Notes under the pieces: generated by a model
What the model saw: the letters and a program-made list of their open reading frames with translations, nothing else
The model's database searches: none
Told to the model about the DNA's origin: nothing
Position numbers and translations under genes: made by a program
Shown here: positions 61,401 through 64,000 of the stretch, in pieces
Numbering within the stretch: position 1 is the first letter of the stretch
How the letters are laid out: each line of letters opens with the position of its first letter
NCBI RefSeq assembly: GCF_015706575.1
Contig: NW_024037060.1
Coordinates: forward strand, 379,501 to 443,500
DNA length: 64,000 nt
From: Patiria miniata
Lineage: Eukaryota; Echinodermata; Asteroidea; Valvatida; Asterinidae
Direction: 5' to 3'

Positions 61401-63585
61401 GAAGGTGTTGGCTGGCCAGTTGGAATCTGATAGCTGTAACATTTCAGGTCATGCTGCTAAAGGGCTAAACCCAGTGACAAAATTTATAGATCCCAGAAGC
61501 AATCTCCTATCGAAAATCATTAATTTTTTTTTTCACAAATACCTACATTTGGCCAAACGTCCTCCAACTTTTCGCAGACTGATCGGATGTCTTGCCAGCC
61601 AGGGAGGAAACATAGAATGGCACCCTGTTGGCATGGAAACACATAAATCTATTGAACTATTCCTTTGTTATTAGTAGTACTTGATATTGGATGGGATGTC
61701 CCATGGAAGTCTCATAAATTATTCCTTCACGGATCACTTGATAGAAGATGAGGAAGAAAATGACATTTTCACAGGTGGGAGGAAAAAACCTAAGATTGAC
61801 ATTCCAGGGACTGTTGTGATGGTAGGCAAGACACTTGACTACAATTGCCTCTTTCCACCCAGGAGAATAGATGGGTACCTGTGAGAATAGAGATCACATT
61901 GCACTGTTCTCTAGCTGCTGCAGGAAAATTATCTCACTGCCTGAATAAAAGGGGTAATAATTATTGAGTGCTTTGAGACCTTCCGTAAAAAGCACTATGT
62001 ATAAGCTACGTATATAAGGCAGATTCCCCCAATAATTCAAAGTGAGTTTTGTTTAGGGTGCTGAAGGAGCAATATTCTTGGCTTACAGGAGGCCTGCTAG
62101 CATCGATGAACTTGATGACATCAACAGTCAGATCCACATCAGTCAACGGTCGGACGACCTCATCATCTGCCAACTCTGTTTTCCGGTTACTGTTCCGAAG
62201 GAAACCATTCCTCTTCATGAGGAGTCTCGCTATGTCCTCTCCATAGTACTCCTTGACGGGATACATAAACCCGGGTACGCTGATCATGGGGCAGCTGACG
62301 AACAGAAATATTTTGGGAAAAATAAACAACATTTTTATGTCTGAAGAAAATGGAAGCAATCAACATGAGCAAGACAATCGTCAAAACTTGTAATCCAGCA
62401 AAACCTTACCCCGTAATGACCAAGTTACTAAATCAAACAGCTAAGCGGCTGAATGTTTATTCATTAAAAATTCTGCATGACATCTTTAAAAGATTGAAAG
62501 GAAAAGTTGATATTTGTGCAAATTGCTCAATAATTTCCAAGAACATTTCAAGTAGTTTTCACCAAGAAGATGAAACTTGAAACACTTAATGTAGCTCCAA
62601 AAGAGTATCCTAAACTTCAATCTTGGCATGAATTCAAAAACAAACAGAAAGTTTTGTTCTTATCTTCGTTTTTTTCTTTTGTCTTGAGCCTACTTAAAGT
62701 TGGATTGTTTTTCTTTAAAAGGCCTGATGTGTTAAGGTGAAGATAGAGAGCAATGGTTCTGTATTTTCCAGACAAAAGTACGCATGCAAACATCCTGTCT
62801 CACTTGTTGAAGTAGGAGGAGATAAGCTGAGCGTTGATGGATGCACTCATCAGGATCAGCTTGAGGTCAGGGTTATCCCGGAGAAGGTTCTTGAGGAGAA
62901 TTAGAAGGAAGTCTGTGTTGATGTCTCGCTCGTGAACCTCATCCACTATGATGTGACTGATACCTGAAATTTAACCAAAATTAAAATTAATTGGCCTTTT
63001 AACAGAATCGTTCACAATGGAAATCAATAGGAACAGTCCATCCACAACGTACGTGAAGCGTCCTGGCAATATGAGACGGAACTTGGCACGGGCCATGGTG
63101 GAGAAAAATGTGAAAAAAAACCCAAAAAACGATTGGGGTGACTTATTTCCGATATTTGTATTCTTTGACATGTCTACTACACAACTGCACACGTTTTCAA
63201 GAAATAATTGAAATCGTACAATAAAAGTGTTTTCAAGGAAAAACAAAAAGTGAAAAGATTCTTGGGATCCATTCACAAATGCTCAGCCACTTGAAAGTCC
63301 AATGTTTTGCCTCTGAACGTACAAAATACAATCTTCGAAAAAATAACATCCAATTGACCAAATAATTTTTGACCCCACAAAACCCACGACAATCATCTCA
63401 CCTGCTAGACTTGGATTAGATTCCAGCTTTTTGAGCAGAATACCGGTGGTGCAGAAGAGTATGCAGCCATTGTTGTATGGCAGTTTACTATTGAGACGAA
63501 CCTGGTAACCAACCGTATTCCCCACTCGCTCCCCGCGTTCAAGAGCCACACGTTCCGCAACAGATACAGCACTTATTCTTCTCGG
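37264..63585 (-). CDS. DHX30: DHX30-like DEVH-box RNA helicase, 3' 17 exons (partial)
   Basis: ATP-dependent RNA helicase of the DEAH/RHA family. Exons in transcript order: 63585-63402, 62963-62804, 62294-62087, 61624-61547, 60845-60775, 59614-59485, 58683-58560, 57441-57310, 43190-43052, 42023-41933, 41052-40902, 40387-40269, 39632-39532, 39034-38947, 38578-38473, 38069-37843, 37428-37264. All borders and phases agree, giving about 757 codons. Helicase motifs seen in order: Ia ([12 protein letters not shown]), Ib ([10 protein letters not shown]), II (DEVH), III (SAS), IV (ILCFLPGW), V ([17 protein letters not shown]), VI (QRKGRAGR). The C-terminal SRWLTYF and [12 protein letters not shown] strings match DHX30 as I recall it, rather than DHX9, DHX36 or YTHDC2. 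Human DHX30 acts in mitochondrial RNA granules. Walker A and the dsRBDs lie beyond the right edge. Confidence 0.9.
37843..38069 (-). CDS. DHX30: DHX30 exon: C-terminal helical extension, part 1
   Basis: 227 bp, acceptor TTACAG, donor GTGAGT, phase 1 to 0. Encodes [20 protein letters not shown], a Ser/Thr-rich loop, then [20 protein letters not shown]. Part of the C-terminal region where DHX30 has L-L-K-E-L-R-x-A-L-x-x-M-V-E. Confidence 0.88.
38473..38578 (-). CDS. DHX30: DHX30 exon: OB-fold end
   Basis: 106 bp, acceptor TTTCAG, donor GTGATG, phase 0 to 1. Encodes [20 protein letters not shown] then C-M-T-G-R-R-V-H-V, equivalent to V-R-D-S-S-x-V-(H/N)-P-(L/V)-A-V-L in DHX30. The donor GTGATG is weak, but it is the only one that keeps phase. 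Confidence 0.9.
38947..39034 (-). CDS. DHX30: DHX30 exon: SRWLTYF
   Basis: 88 bp, acceptor TTGCAG, donor GTAACC, phase 2 to 0. Encodes [20 protein letters not shown] then [10 protein letters not shown]. The S-R-W-L-T-Y-F string is as I recall it in vertebrate DHX30. Confidence 0.93.
39532..39632 (-). CDS. DHX30: DHX30 exon: OB-fold start
   Basis: 101 bp, acceptor CATCAG, donor GTAAGT, phase 0 to 2. Encodes [20 protein letters not shown] then a basic stretch. It matches G-V-L-x-A-G-L-(Y/F)-P-N-L of DHX30/DHX36-type OB folds. Confidence 0.92.
40150..40810. repeat. Dispersed repeat, copy 2, around a DHX30 exon
   Basis: Contains gggggtacttgtgcacagag (40,182) and cttttgagagccccttggat ... gggacacacagagtacacgt (40,727). 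Related to copy 1 at 34.9-35.2 kb but with the two blocks in swapped order. Confidence 0.4.
40269..40387 (-). CDS. DHX30: DHX30 exon: [14 protein letters not shown]
   Basis: 119 bp, acceptor TTGAAG, donor GTAGGA, phase 1 to 0. Encodes [20 protein letters not shown] then an Asn/Asp-rich loop and D-N-Q-L-V-K. It fits the I-K-Q-F-S-E-x-(I/L)-x-x-A-x-L-V helix. Confidence 0.88.
40902..41052 (-). CDS. DHX30: DHX30 exon: SDH segment
   Basis: 151 bp, acceptor CCACAG, donor GTAAGG, phase 0 to 1. Encodes [20 protein letters not shown] then E-S-W-E-Q-A-M, then a hydrophobic end [11 protein letters not shown]-x-A is the conserved pre-OB motif. Confidence 0.92.
41158..41215. repeat. Partial copy of the cggtgaagggcaaaac repeat
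   Basis: Contains attcgtcggtgaagggcaaa, matching the SINE-tail/palindrome family at 41.8 and 60.08 kb. Ends not resolved. Confidence 0.4.
41723..41850. mobile_element. Palindromic MITE related to the SINE tail
   Basis: Long inverted repeat: ttaggttttgcccttcaccg ... and its complement cggtgaagggcaaaacctaa, with internal acactgta and tgtgtta arms and a centre near ctcccaag/tgaaaatgggag. A TA flanks both ends (41,724 and 41,848). The arm sequence equals the tail of the SINE at 60.0-60.1 kb. Confidence 0.7.
41933..42023 (-). CDS. DHX30: DHX30 exon: HA2 region
   Basis: 91 bp, acceptor TTCCAG, donor GTACAC, phase 2 to 0. Encodes [20 protein letters not shown] and [10 protein letters not shown]; compare (C)-L-x-P-(L/V)-L-x-(V/I)-(A/V)-(A/S) in DHX proteins. 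Confidence 0.92.
42175..42346. mobile_element. Short element with TGACGCCACTT inverted ends
   Basis: tgacgccactt (42,176) and aagtggcgtca (to 42,346) are inverted. The same terminal string ctgacgccacttaag occurs at about 14,378. Probably a MITE family; target duplication not resolved. Confidence 0.4.
42917..42953. repeat. (gtca)n microsatellite
   Basis: Imperfect gtca/gtcagtcagt repeats. Confidence 0.8.
43052..43190 (-). CDS. DHX30: DHX30 exon: ratchet domain
   Basis: 139 bp, acceptor TTGCAG, donor GTGAGG, phase 1 to 2. Encodes [20 protein letters not shown], then T-P-L-G, then [21 protein letters not shown]-x-L-G-x-x-(I/L/V)-x-x-(I/L)-x-x-(D/E)-P is the canonical ratchet helix. It continues the previous exon in frame across the 14-kb intron. 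Confidence 0.95.
44262..44352 (+). pseudogene. GPCR remnant (TM7 end), upstream of paralogue 1
   Basis: DNA from about tttgattgatagtcgataat to gctaaaaacctcatttgtc aligns by eye with the TM7/C-terminal DNA of the intact genes (gatggtctgcgttacagcaa ... gctaaaaagctcatttgtcg), with part of the middle deleted and the frame lost. No other receptor parts were recognised nearby, so it is a 3' fragment. Confidence 0.6.
44669..44780 (+). repeat. Shared GPCR 5' module, copy at paralogue 1
   Basis: About 110 bp (gatgactgacaagtttatta ... gataaagtggttgccatgat) repeated upstream of every intact GPCR gene: 47,815-47,935, 51,645-51,993 (three tandem copies) and 54,388-54,503. It is followed by a second shared block (from cacagacacaaaagtcact to gaaaagctggga) nearer the gene. 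Promoter function is inference from conservation of the position. Confidence 0.7.
44934..45151 (+). mobile_element. 5'-truncated LINE 3' end with 5-bp target duplication
   Basis: 218-bp insertion found only in the paralogue 1 unit. The duplicated host block reads ...aaaagctgggaa; the insert begins attagtgg, ends in acaagacaag, and the host sequence resumes with gggaaaacc, giving a gggaa duplication (44,929-44,933 and 45,152-45,156). The insert encodes [18 protein letters not shown]... in frame to a stop at 45,059. This resembles the C-terminal W-N-x-L-P-x-x-(I/V) motif of non-LTR reverse-transcriptase ORFs, followed by a short 3' UTR and tail. Confidence 0.7.
45322..46206 (+). CDS. Single-exon class A GPCR, paralogue 1
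   Basis: 294 residues, ATG at 45322 (an in-frame TAA lies upstream at 45,289-45,291; the next Met is three codons in). Short N-terminus with sequons NMT and NFT, then seven hydrophobic segments: TM1 [20 protein letters not shown] (N1.50), TM2 with D2.50, TM3 ending [13 protein letters not shown]4, TM5 without P5.50 ([14 protein letters not shown]), TM6 [10 protein letters not shown]7 [14 protein letters not shown]. There is no C3.25. The [10 protein letters not shown] and [13 protein letters not shown] patterns resemble melanocortin/S1P/cannabinoid (MECA) receptors. Ligand unknown. Nested in a DHX30 intron on the opposite strand. Confidence 0.9.
   Translation: MENMTGLMEFLTSSNFTDEKDPDRPSCILYVCVLVPICLFCLICNLFSLQVLHRLHDMHDVTKLLVVALTITDVGVGFFGLLYASLKLHLDVQALSIVAEFIQLLGFCILAMITVVRYIAVSQPLKLQTLVTKRRAYISLACAALVCLAFHIGQMTYAYTNMNSSEIIDYLLFILYAPFVIALHLCVIILYLKLLVIARHHARRIAAAEINAEDAQVQLHRSNVKSLKTFLIITGTVCVTWLPSFALFSVTDSCLRTLFDGLRYSNSWLNTIIYGWRNEAYRKVAKKLICRNCA
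46432..46870 (+). pseudogene. Decayed GPCR copy between paralogues 1 and 2
   Basis: 46,445-46,570 matches the TM5-IC3 DNA of the intact genes (attccctttgtaatgac..., gcaaggcatcaggcacagcg, gcagcagctgagatcaatgc) but carries stop codons. 46,797-46,860 matches the TM7 end (acaatcatctatttctggag, aaaggtcgctaa). The intervening TM6 is largely unrecognisable. Same strand and order as the intact genes. Confidence 0.75.
47153..47526. mobile_element. PIF/Harbinger-like MITE
   Basis: 374 bp with inverted termini GGCCAAAA...cggtctctggtcag and ctgaccagagaccg...TTTTGGCC, flanked by TTA on both sides (47,150-47,152 and 47,527-47,529). A 3-bp T-T-A/T-A-A target duplication is typical of PIF/Harbinger. The interior is G/T homopolymer-rich; overlapping open frames are artefacts. 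Confidence 0.7.
47815..47935 (+). repeat. Shared GPCR 5' module, copy at paralogue 2
   Basis: Begins ctatgactgacaagtttatt and ends near gataacttggttgccaagtc; the more diverged copy. It is followed at 47,960-48,080 by the second shared block. Confidence 0.65.
48257..49150 (+). CDS. Single-exon class A GPCR, paralogue 2
   Basis: 297 residues, ATG at 48257 (ACTATGACG), alternative start Met at 48,272. Same architecture as paralogue 1: N1.50, D2.50 ([11 protein letters not shown]), M-V-R-Y in place of D-R-Y, TM6 [12 protein letters not shown]7 [16 protein letters not shown]. It differs most in TM2-ECL1 ([17 protein letters not shown]) and ECL2-TM5 ([17 protein letters not shown]). Its TM4 DNA is almost identical to that of paralogue 4. 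MECA-like by TM5-TM6 pattern; ligand unknown. A chemosensory role is inference from the tandem single-exon arrangement. Confidence 0.9.
   Translation: MTTQTMENVTRMWEFSTSSNFSDEKSSGCILYVCVLVPICLFCLICNLFSLLVLHRLHDMHDVTKLLLVALTTTDVGVASSGLLHASVCFQKELVRALTRAVVQFFQLLGLFILVMITMVRYIAVSQPLKLQTLVTKRRIYIGLTCAVLLCLALHICLITSYYFLETETRLLIILYMYAPFAIILLLSVIILYLKLLVIARHQARRIAAAEINAEDAQVQLHRSNVKSLKTFLIITGTVCVTWLPSLALIAKVDIMPLWTLFDGLRYSNSWLNTIIYCWRNEAYRKVAQQLICRNSV
49290..49890. mobile_element. Non-autonomous DNA-transposon-like repeat (ccttcgccaaggagg family)
   Basis: Starts near accttcgccaaggaggttat, with (gttt)n/(ggtt)n and the string caagataactcaaaaagtta, and ends near ccttggcggaggtttttgct and gagtgctttctag. 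The ends are inverted relatives (ccaaggagg versus ccttggcgg). I recall this as a family dispersed in many metazoan genomes; superfamily not assigned. Confidence 0.55.
50390..50680 (+). mobile_element. SINE-like repeat with duplicated 3' end
   Basis: Contains gccgaaatggcggtagcaag, ctccccagggagctgaaatt, and gatgtagcgccttgagca...gtggatacgtgcgctttataaa. The last unit is present twice in tandem (50,532-50,590 and 50,612-50,672). The gcgcttt(a/g)-ending is typical of 3' tails of metazoan tRNA-SINEs/LINE-paired SINEs. Confidence 0.5.
50770..50872 (+). pseudogene. GPCR remnant (TM7 end) between paralogues 2 and 3
   Basis: The stretch from ttgatagtcctcattgcagc to gaaggttgctaaaaagctga follows the intact TM7 DNA (gatggtctgcgttacagcaa, aatacaatcatctattgctg, gaaggttgctaaaaagctca) with several substitutions, a stop and indels. 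A 3' relic of a fifth or further receptor. Confidence 0.65.
51645..51993 (+). repeat. Three tandem copies of the GPCR 5' module at paralogue 3
   Basis: Three copies of the 110-120-bp module in tandem, about 51,645-51,745, 51,751-51,865 and 51,872-51,993. Each contains tctgagac(c/t)ggtgatggt, cagtgct and a(a/c)gcagattg elements, and each ends with a (g/a)tggttg(c/t)catg(a/c)t element. The other three genes have one copy each. Confidence 0.8.
52010..53900 (+). repeat. Tandem segmental duplication, unit 3
   Basis: 5' flank, GPCR gene and 3' flank match 54,535-56,440 by eye at an offset of about 2.53 kb, including UTR-like motifs such as gttttgtgtgcgtgtaaaataactg and cattggtatttttatagagtgaagctatatctgcc. 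The long shared non-coding flanks point to a recent duplication. Confidence 0.8.
52310..53179 (+). CDS. Single-exon class A GPCR, paralogue 3
   Basis: 289 residues, ATG at 52310 ([11 protein letters not shown] start shared with paralogue 4). The N-terminus is shorter than in 1 and 2. TM2 carries D2.50 ([11 protein letters not shown]). TM3 ends [13 protein letters not shown]4 resembles paralogue 1 ([18 protein letters not shown]), while ECL2-TM5 ([26 protein letters not shown]) is shared with paralogue 4. TM6 [13 protein letters not shown]7 [16 protein letters not shown]. Its duplicated unit with flanks resembles the paralogue 4 unit about 2.5 kb downstream. Confidence 0.9.
   Translation: MTTHTMDNLTGVWEFSAFSDCYLMYVCVLVPICVFCLICNLFSLLVLHRLHDMHDVTRLLLVALTVTDVGVGSFGLLSASLQLYLVAYTLASVVVFFRLLGFCILAMITVVRYIAVSQPLKLQTLVTKRRAYISLACATLVCLAFHICELISLFTHGIEQRLLIPMYMYIPFVIILLLLVIIPYGKLLLIARHQAQRIAAAEINAEDAQVQLHRSNVKSLKTFLIITGTVCVTWLPSFAQLIYDPFIYACLWTLFDGLRYSNSWLNTIIYCWRNETYRKVAKKLICRNC
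54388..54503 (+). repeat. Shared GPCR 5' module, copy at paralogue 4
   Basis: From ctacgactgacaattttatt to gtggttgccatgataatgca, single copy. The following block 54,535-54,836 is almost identical to 52,010-52,309 at paralogue 3. Confidence 0.7.
54837..55709 (+). CDS. Single-exon class A GPCR, paralogue 4
   Basis: 290 residues, ATG at 54837. Nearly identical to paralogue 3 at the N-terminus, TM1 and TM5-TM7 (TM6 reads [11 protein letters not shown]), but TM2 reads [11 protein letters not shown], so D2.50 is replaced by Asn. The TM4 segment [17 protein letters not shown] is that of paralogue 2. The reading frame is intact. The D2.50N change removes the conserved sodium-site aspartate, which may alter signalling. 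It is the most recent duplicate with paralogue 3, judging by long matching flanks. Confidence 0.9.
   Translation: MTTHTMDNLTGVWEFSASSNFSDCYLMYVCVLVPICVFCLICNLFSLLVLHRLHDMHDVTKLLLVALTINNIGIGFSGLLSAIIYVHQAPASVAEFFQLLGFCILVMITVVRYIAVSQPLRLQTLVTKRRIYIGLTCAVLLCLALLICELISLFTHAIKQKLLILMYIPFVIILLLLVIIPYGKLLLIARHQARRIAAAEINAEDAQVQLHRSNAKSLKTFLIITGTVCVTWLPAFAQLIYDPFIYACLWTLFDGLRYSNSWLNTIIYCWRNETYRKVAKKLICRNCIKV
56330..56495. mobile_element. MITE with (g)tacaggcatgcaact ends
   Basis: Left gtacaggcatgcaactggga and right aagttgcatgcctgtatg are inverted, with two internal cacaaaaaaagaggaaat-type direct repeats. A copy without the right end lies at 53,790-53,920 in the paralogous unit 3. Confidence 0.6.
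56710..57085 (+). mobile_element. tRNA-derived SINE
   Basis: Pol III A-box-like tggtccagtggttacgg (about 56,717) and B box ggttcaaatcc (56,761-56,771) are followed by a body containing gctcttgagcaaggcacttt, tcgtccttcagatggggc and cacgttaaagaaccc, ending near agcgccttgagtaccaaat. Head-body-tail organisation is typical of a tRNA-SINE. The open frame over it is not a gene. Confidence 0.75.
57155..57225 (+). mobile_element. Degenerate tRNA-SINE head
   Basis: gattggcaagacctctgcactagtaag... resembles the SINE head at 59,960 (agtggtaagacatctgcact, agaaagcaggaggt), with a decayed B box. Weak on its own; supported by the shared string. Confidence 0.4.
57310..57441 (-). CDS. DHX30: DHX30 exon: winged-helix entry
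   Basis: 132 bp, acceptor GATTAG, donor GTAAGT, phase 1 to 1. Encodes [20 protein letters not shown] then [19 protein letters not shown]-(M/I)-L-R-x-P-L-E is the winged-helix start. This exon flanks the 14.1-kb intron that holds the GPCR cluster. Confidence 0.95.
57491..57665. mobile_element. hAT-like MITE, older copy
   Basis: 175 bp bounded by CAGGGGTGTGA and TCACACCCCTG with internal aaaatagctgaaa repeats. CAGGGGTG-type termini fit hAT. No clean 8-bp duplication was found, so it is older or assigned with less confidence. Confidence 0.5.
58560..58683 (-). CDS. DHX30: DHX30 exon: motif VI
   Basis: 124 bp, acceptor CACACAG, donor GTAGGT, phase 0 to 1. Encodes [20 protein letters not shown] then [20 protein letters not shown]-x-G-R-A-G-R is motif VI with both arginine-finger residues. 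Confidence 0.96.
58990..59015. repeat. (ttcaa)n repeat
   Basis: Five ttcaa units followed by taatggttt. Such a run often marks a LINE 3' end, but no body was recognised. Confidence 0.75.
59485..59614 (-). CDS. DHX30: DHX30 exon: motif V
   Basis: 130 bp, acceptor ATTCAG, donor GTACGT, phase 2 to 0. Encodes [20 protein letters not shown] then [20 protein letters not shown]. Motif V is complete and canonical except for T-A-I-T in place of T-S-I-T. Confidence 0.95.
59950..60115 (+). mobile_element. tRNA-derived SINE with conserved tail
   Basis: Head with A-box-like gctcgatgatcgagtggtaa, B box ggttcgagtcc (with the TΨC arm gtggg/cccac) at about 60,002-60,012, then a T-run and the tail aacacaccgagtatacagtg ... 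gtcggtgaagggcaaaacct. The same tail recurs at 41,190 and as a palindrome at 41,723-41,850. Confidence 0.75.
60775..60845 (-). CDS. DHX30: DHX30 exon: LPVHSSVP
   Basis: 71 bp, acceptor CATCAG, donor GTTTGC, phase 0 to 2. Encodes [20 protein letters not shown] then I-F-Q-R, the L-P-(V/L)-H-S segment before motif V. Confidence 0.9.
60965..61185. mobile_element. MITE with about 36-bp inverted termini
   Basis: accactgatctccattagta...gactggataggacac at the left and gtgtcctatccagtct...aactaatggagatcaatggt at the right are reverse complements with a few mismatches. The interior is GC-richer. It lies in the DHX30 intron between the exons at 60.8 and 61.5 kb. Confidence 0.6.
61334..61401 (-). mobile_element. 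tRNA-SINE head, minus strand
   Basis: Reverse complement reads aagctcagttgtgttgttaa (A-box-like) and gttggggttccagtcccatc (B-box-like, one mismatch to GGTTCGANTCC). It sits in a DHX30 intron. The long open frame on the plus strand across it is not supported. Confidence 0.5.
61547..61624 (-). CDS. DHX30: DHX30 exon: motif IV
   Basis: 78 bp, acceptor CAACAG, donor GTAGGT, phase 0 to 0. Encodes 26 residues starting [22 protein letters not shown]-x-F-L-P-G-W-x-(D/E)-I is motif IV of DEAH/RHA helicases. Confidence 0.94.
61940..62030 (+). mobile_element. SINE 3' tail fragment
   Basis: gagtgctttgagaccttccg then aaaaagcactatgtataagc is the familiar SINE/LINE 3' end formula. No head was recognised. 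Confidence 0.45.
62087..62294 (-). CDS. DHX30: DHX30 exon: [15 protein letters not shown]
   Basis: 208 bp, acceptor GTCAG, donor GTAAGC, phase 2 to 0. Encodes [20 protein letters not shown], a charged linker, and [23 protein letters not shown]-x-Y-x-E-D-I is particularly DHX30-like. Confidence 0.94.
62804..62963 (-). CDS. DHX30: DHX30 exon: motifs II (DEVH) and III
   Basis: 160 bp, acceptor TTTCAG, donor GTGAGA, phase 1 to 2. Encodes [20 protein letters not shown], then [19 protein letters not shown]. Motif II is DEVH. Motif III reads S-A-S where S-A-T is usual. Confidence 0.95.
63402..63585 (-). CDS. DHX30: DHX30 exon: motifs Ia and Ib
   Basis: 184 bp, acceptor TTACAG, donor GTGAGAT, phase 0 to 1. 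Encodes [20 protein letters not shown], then [12 protein letters not shown], then [19 protein letters not shown]-(S/A)-A-(V/I)-S-V-A-x-R-V is motif Ia; C-T-T-G-I-L-L is Ib. Confidence 0.95.
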
Positions 63586-64000
63586 CTGTAAGTGTTTTAA
63601 AGAACAAGAGGTGAGGGGGAAAAATGCAGCAGTTTCTTAGCAATGTCCTGTAAGATGCTTAGATCTTGTAATGAACTTTATCAACATCTGCATTTTTATA
63701 ATTCTAGAGTCCCTATATTGTTAAGTATGAAATATTGTGGTTTAATTTAGCAAACTTTCAGACGATTAAATGTTCATAATTTCATGTTAAAACCACTGAA
63801 AAATGGCTACAATGGATATGTTTTCTGTGCAAATATTGTGGCTCAACGGTTACAAAAAGAGAGTTTTCGAATGCCATTGCTAACAGCACCTGATGCTCAA
63901 GCGAAGACGCTACGGATTTGTACACATTCAAAATAGAATTAGTTGTGCAATTAAATATATATATATCTAAAATATTTGTGAGTCAACAACAGACTCCAAT
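63586..64000 (-). other. DHX30 intron at the right edge
   Basis: AT-rich intronic DNA; the upstream helicase exon (Walker A) is outside the window. Confidence 0.6.

Noticed and set aside
61297-61674. 125-codon plus-strand open frame
   Set aside because: Overlaps a minus-strand tRNA-SINE head and a real helicase exon in antisense.
1-64000. CRISPR arrays, bacterial operons, LTR retroelements, Polintons
   Set aside because: No direct-repeat/spacer arrays, no Shine-Dalgarno gene runs, and no LTR pairs or capsid/polymerase-like frames seen by eye.

Overview
The window is eukaryotic nuclear DNA, AT-rich, with short phase-consistent exons, GT/AG introns, tRNA-derived SINEs, MITEs and microsatellites. 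The genes recognised (CPAMD8-like, DHX30-like, fasciclin-domain, melanocortin/S1P-like GPCRs), together with frequent taggccta and acatgtacatgt motifs, suggest a marine invertebrate deuterostome, most likely an echinoderm. The species cannot be fixed from sequence alone.

Layout. (1) About 0.2-24.7 kb, minus strand: the 5' 26 coding exons (about 1,098 codons) of a CPAMD8-type alpha-2-macroglobulin/thioester-family protein. They run from the signal peptide through the MG domains and furin-like sites, then through an inserted FAMeT (Methyltransf_FA) domain. The window edge cuts the gene just before the thioester (GCGEQ) domain. (2) 24.7-27.9 kb: intergenic, head-to-head with the next gene, carrying a textbook hAT MITE. 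(3) 27.9-34.6 kb, plus strand: a secreted two-FAS1-domain protein with two alternative signal-peptide first exons that share two downstream exons. (4) 34.6-37.3 kb: tail-to-tail intergenic/3' UTR space with a near-perfect 130-bp palindrome. (5) 37.3-63.6 kb, minus strand: 17 exons of a DHX30-like DEVH-box RNA helicase, from motif Ia to the stop codon. Its N-terminal part and Walker A lie beyond the right edge.

(6) One 14.1-kb helicase intron (43,191-57,309) holds, on the opposite strand, a tandem cluster of four intact single-exon class A GPCR genes and at least three GPCR pseudogene remnants. Each intact gene has a shared duplicated 5' module. The receptors share nearly identical intracellular/TM6-TM7 parts but differ in TM2-ECL1 and ECL2-TM5, and are mosaic in a way that suggests gene conversion. 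They lack several canonical class A residues. The cluster looks like a young, lineage-specific, possibly chemosensory expansion nested inside a housekeeping gene.

No LTR retroelement, Polinton, CRISPR array, rRNA gene or intact functional tRNA gene was recognised. The exon models are by-eye splice predictions; every junction was checked for AG/GT borders and reading-phase continuity. Comparisons with human CPAMD8, DHX30, CD109 and MC4R are from memory, not from alignment.
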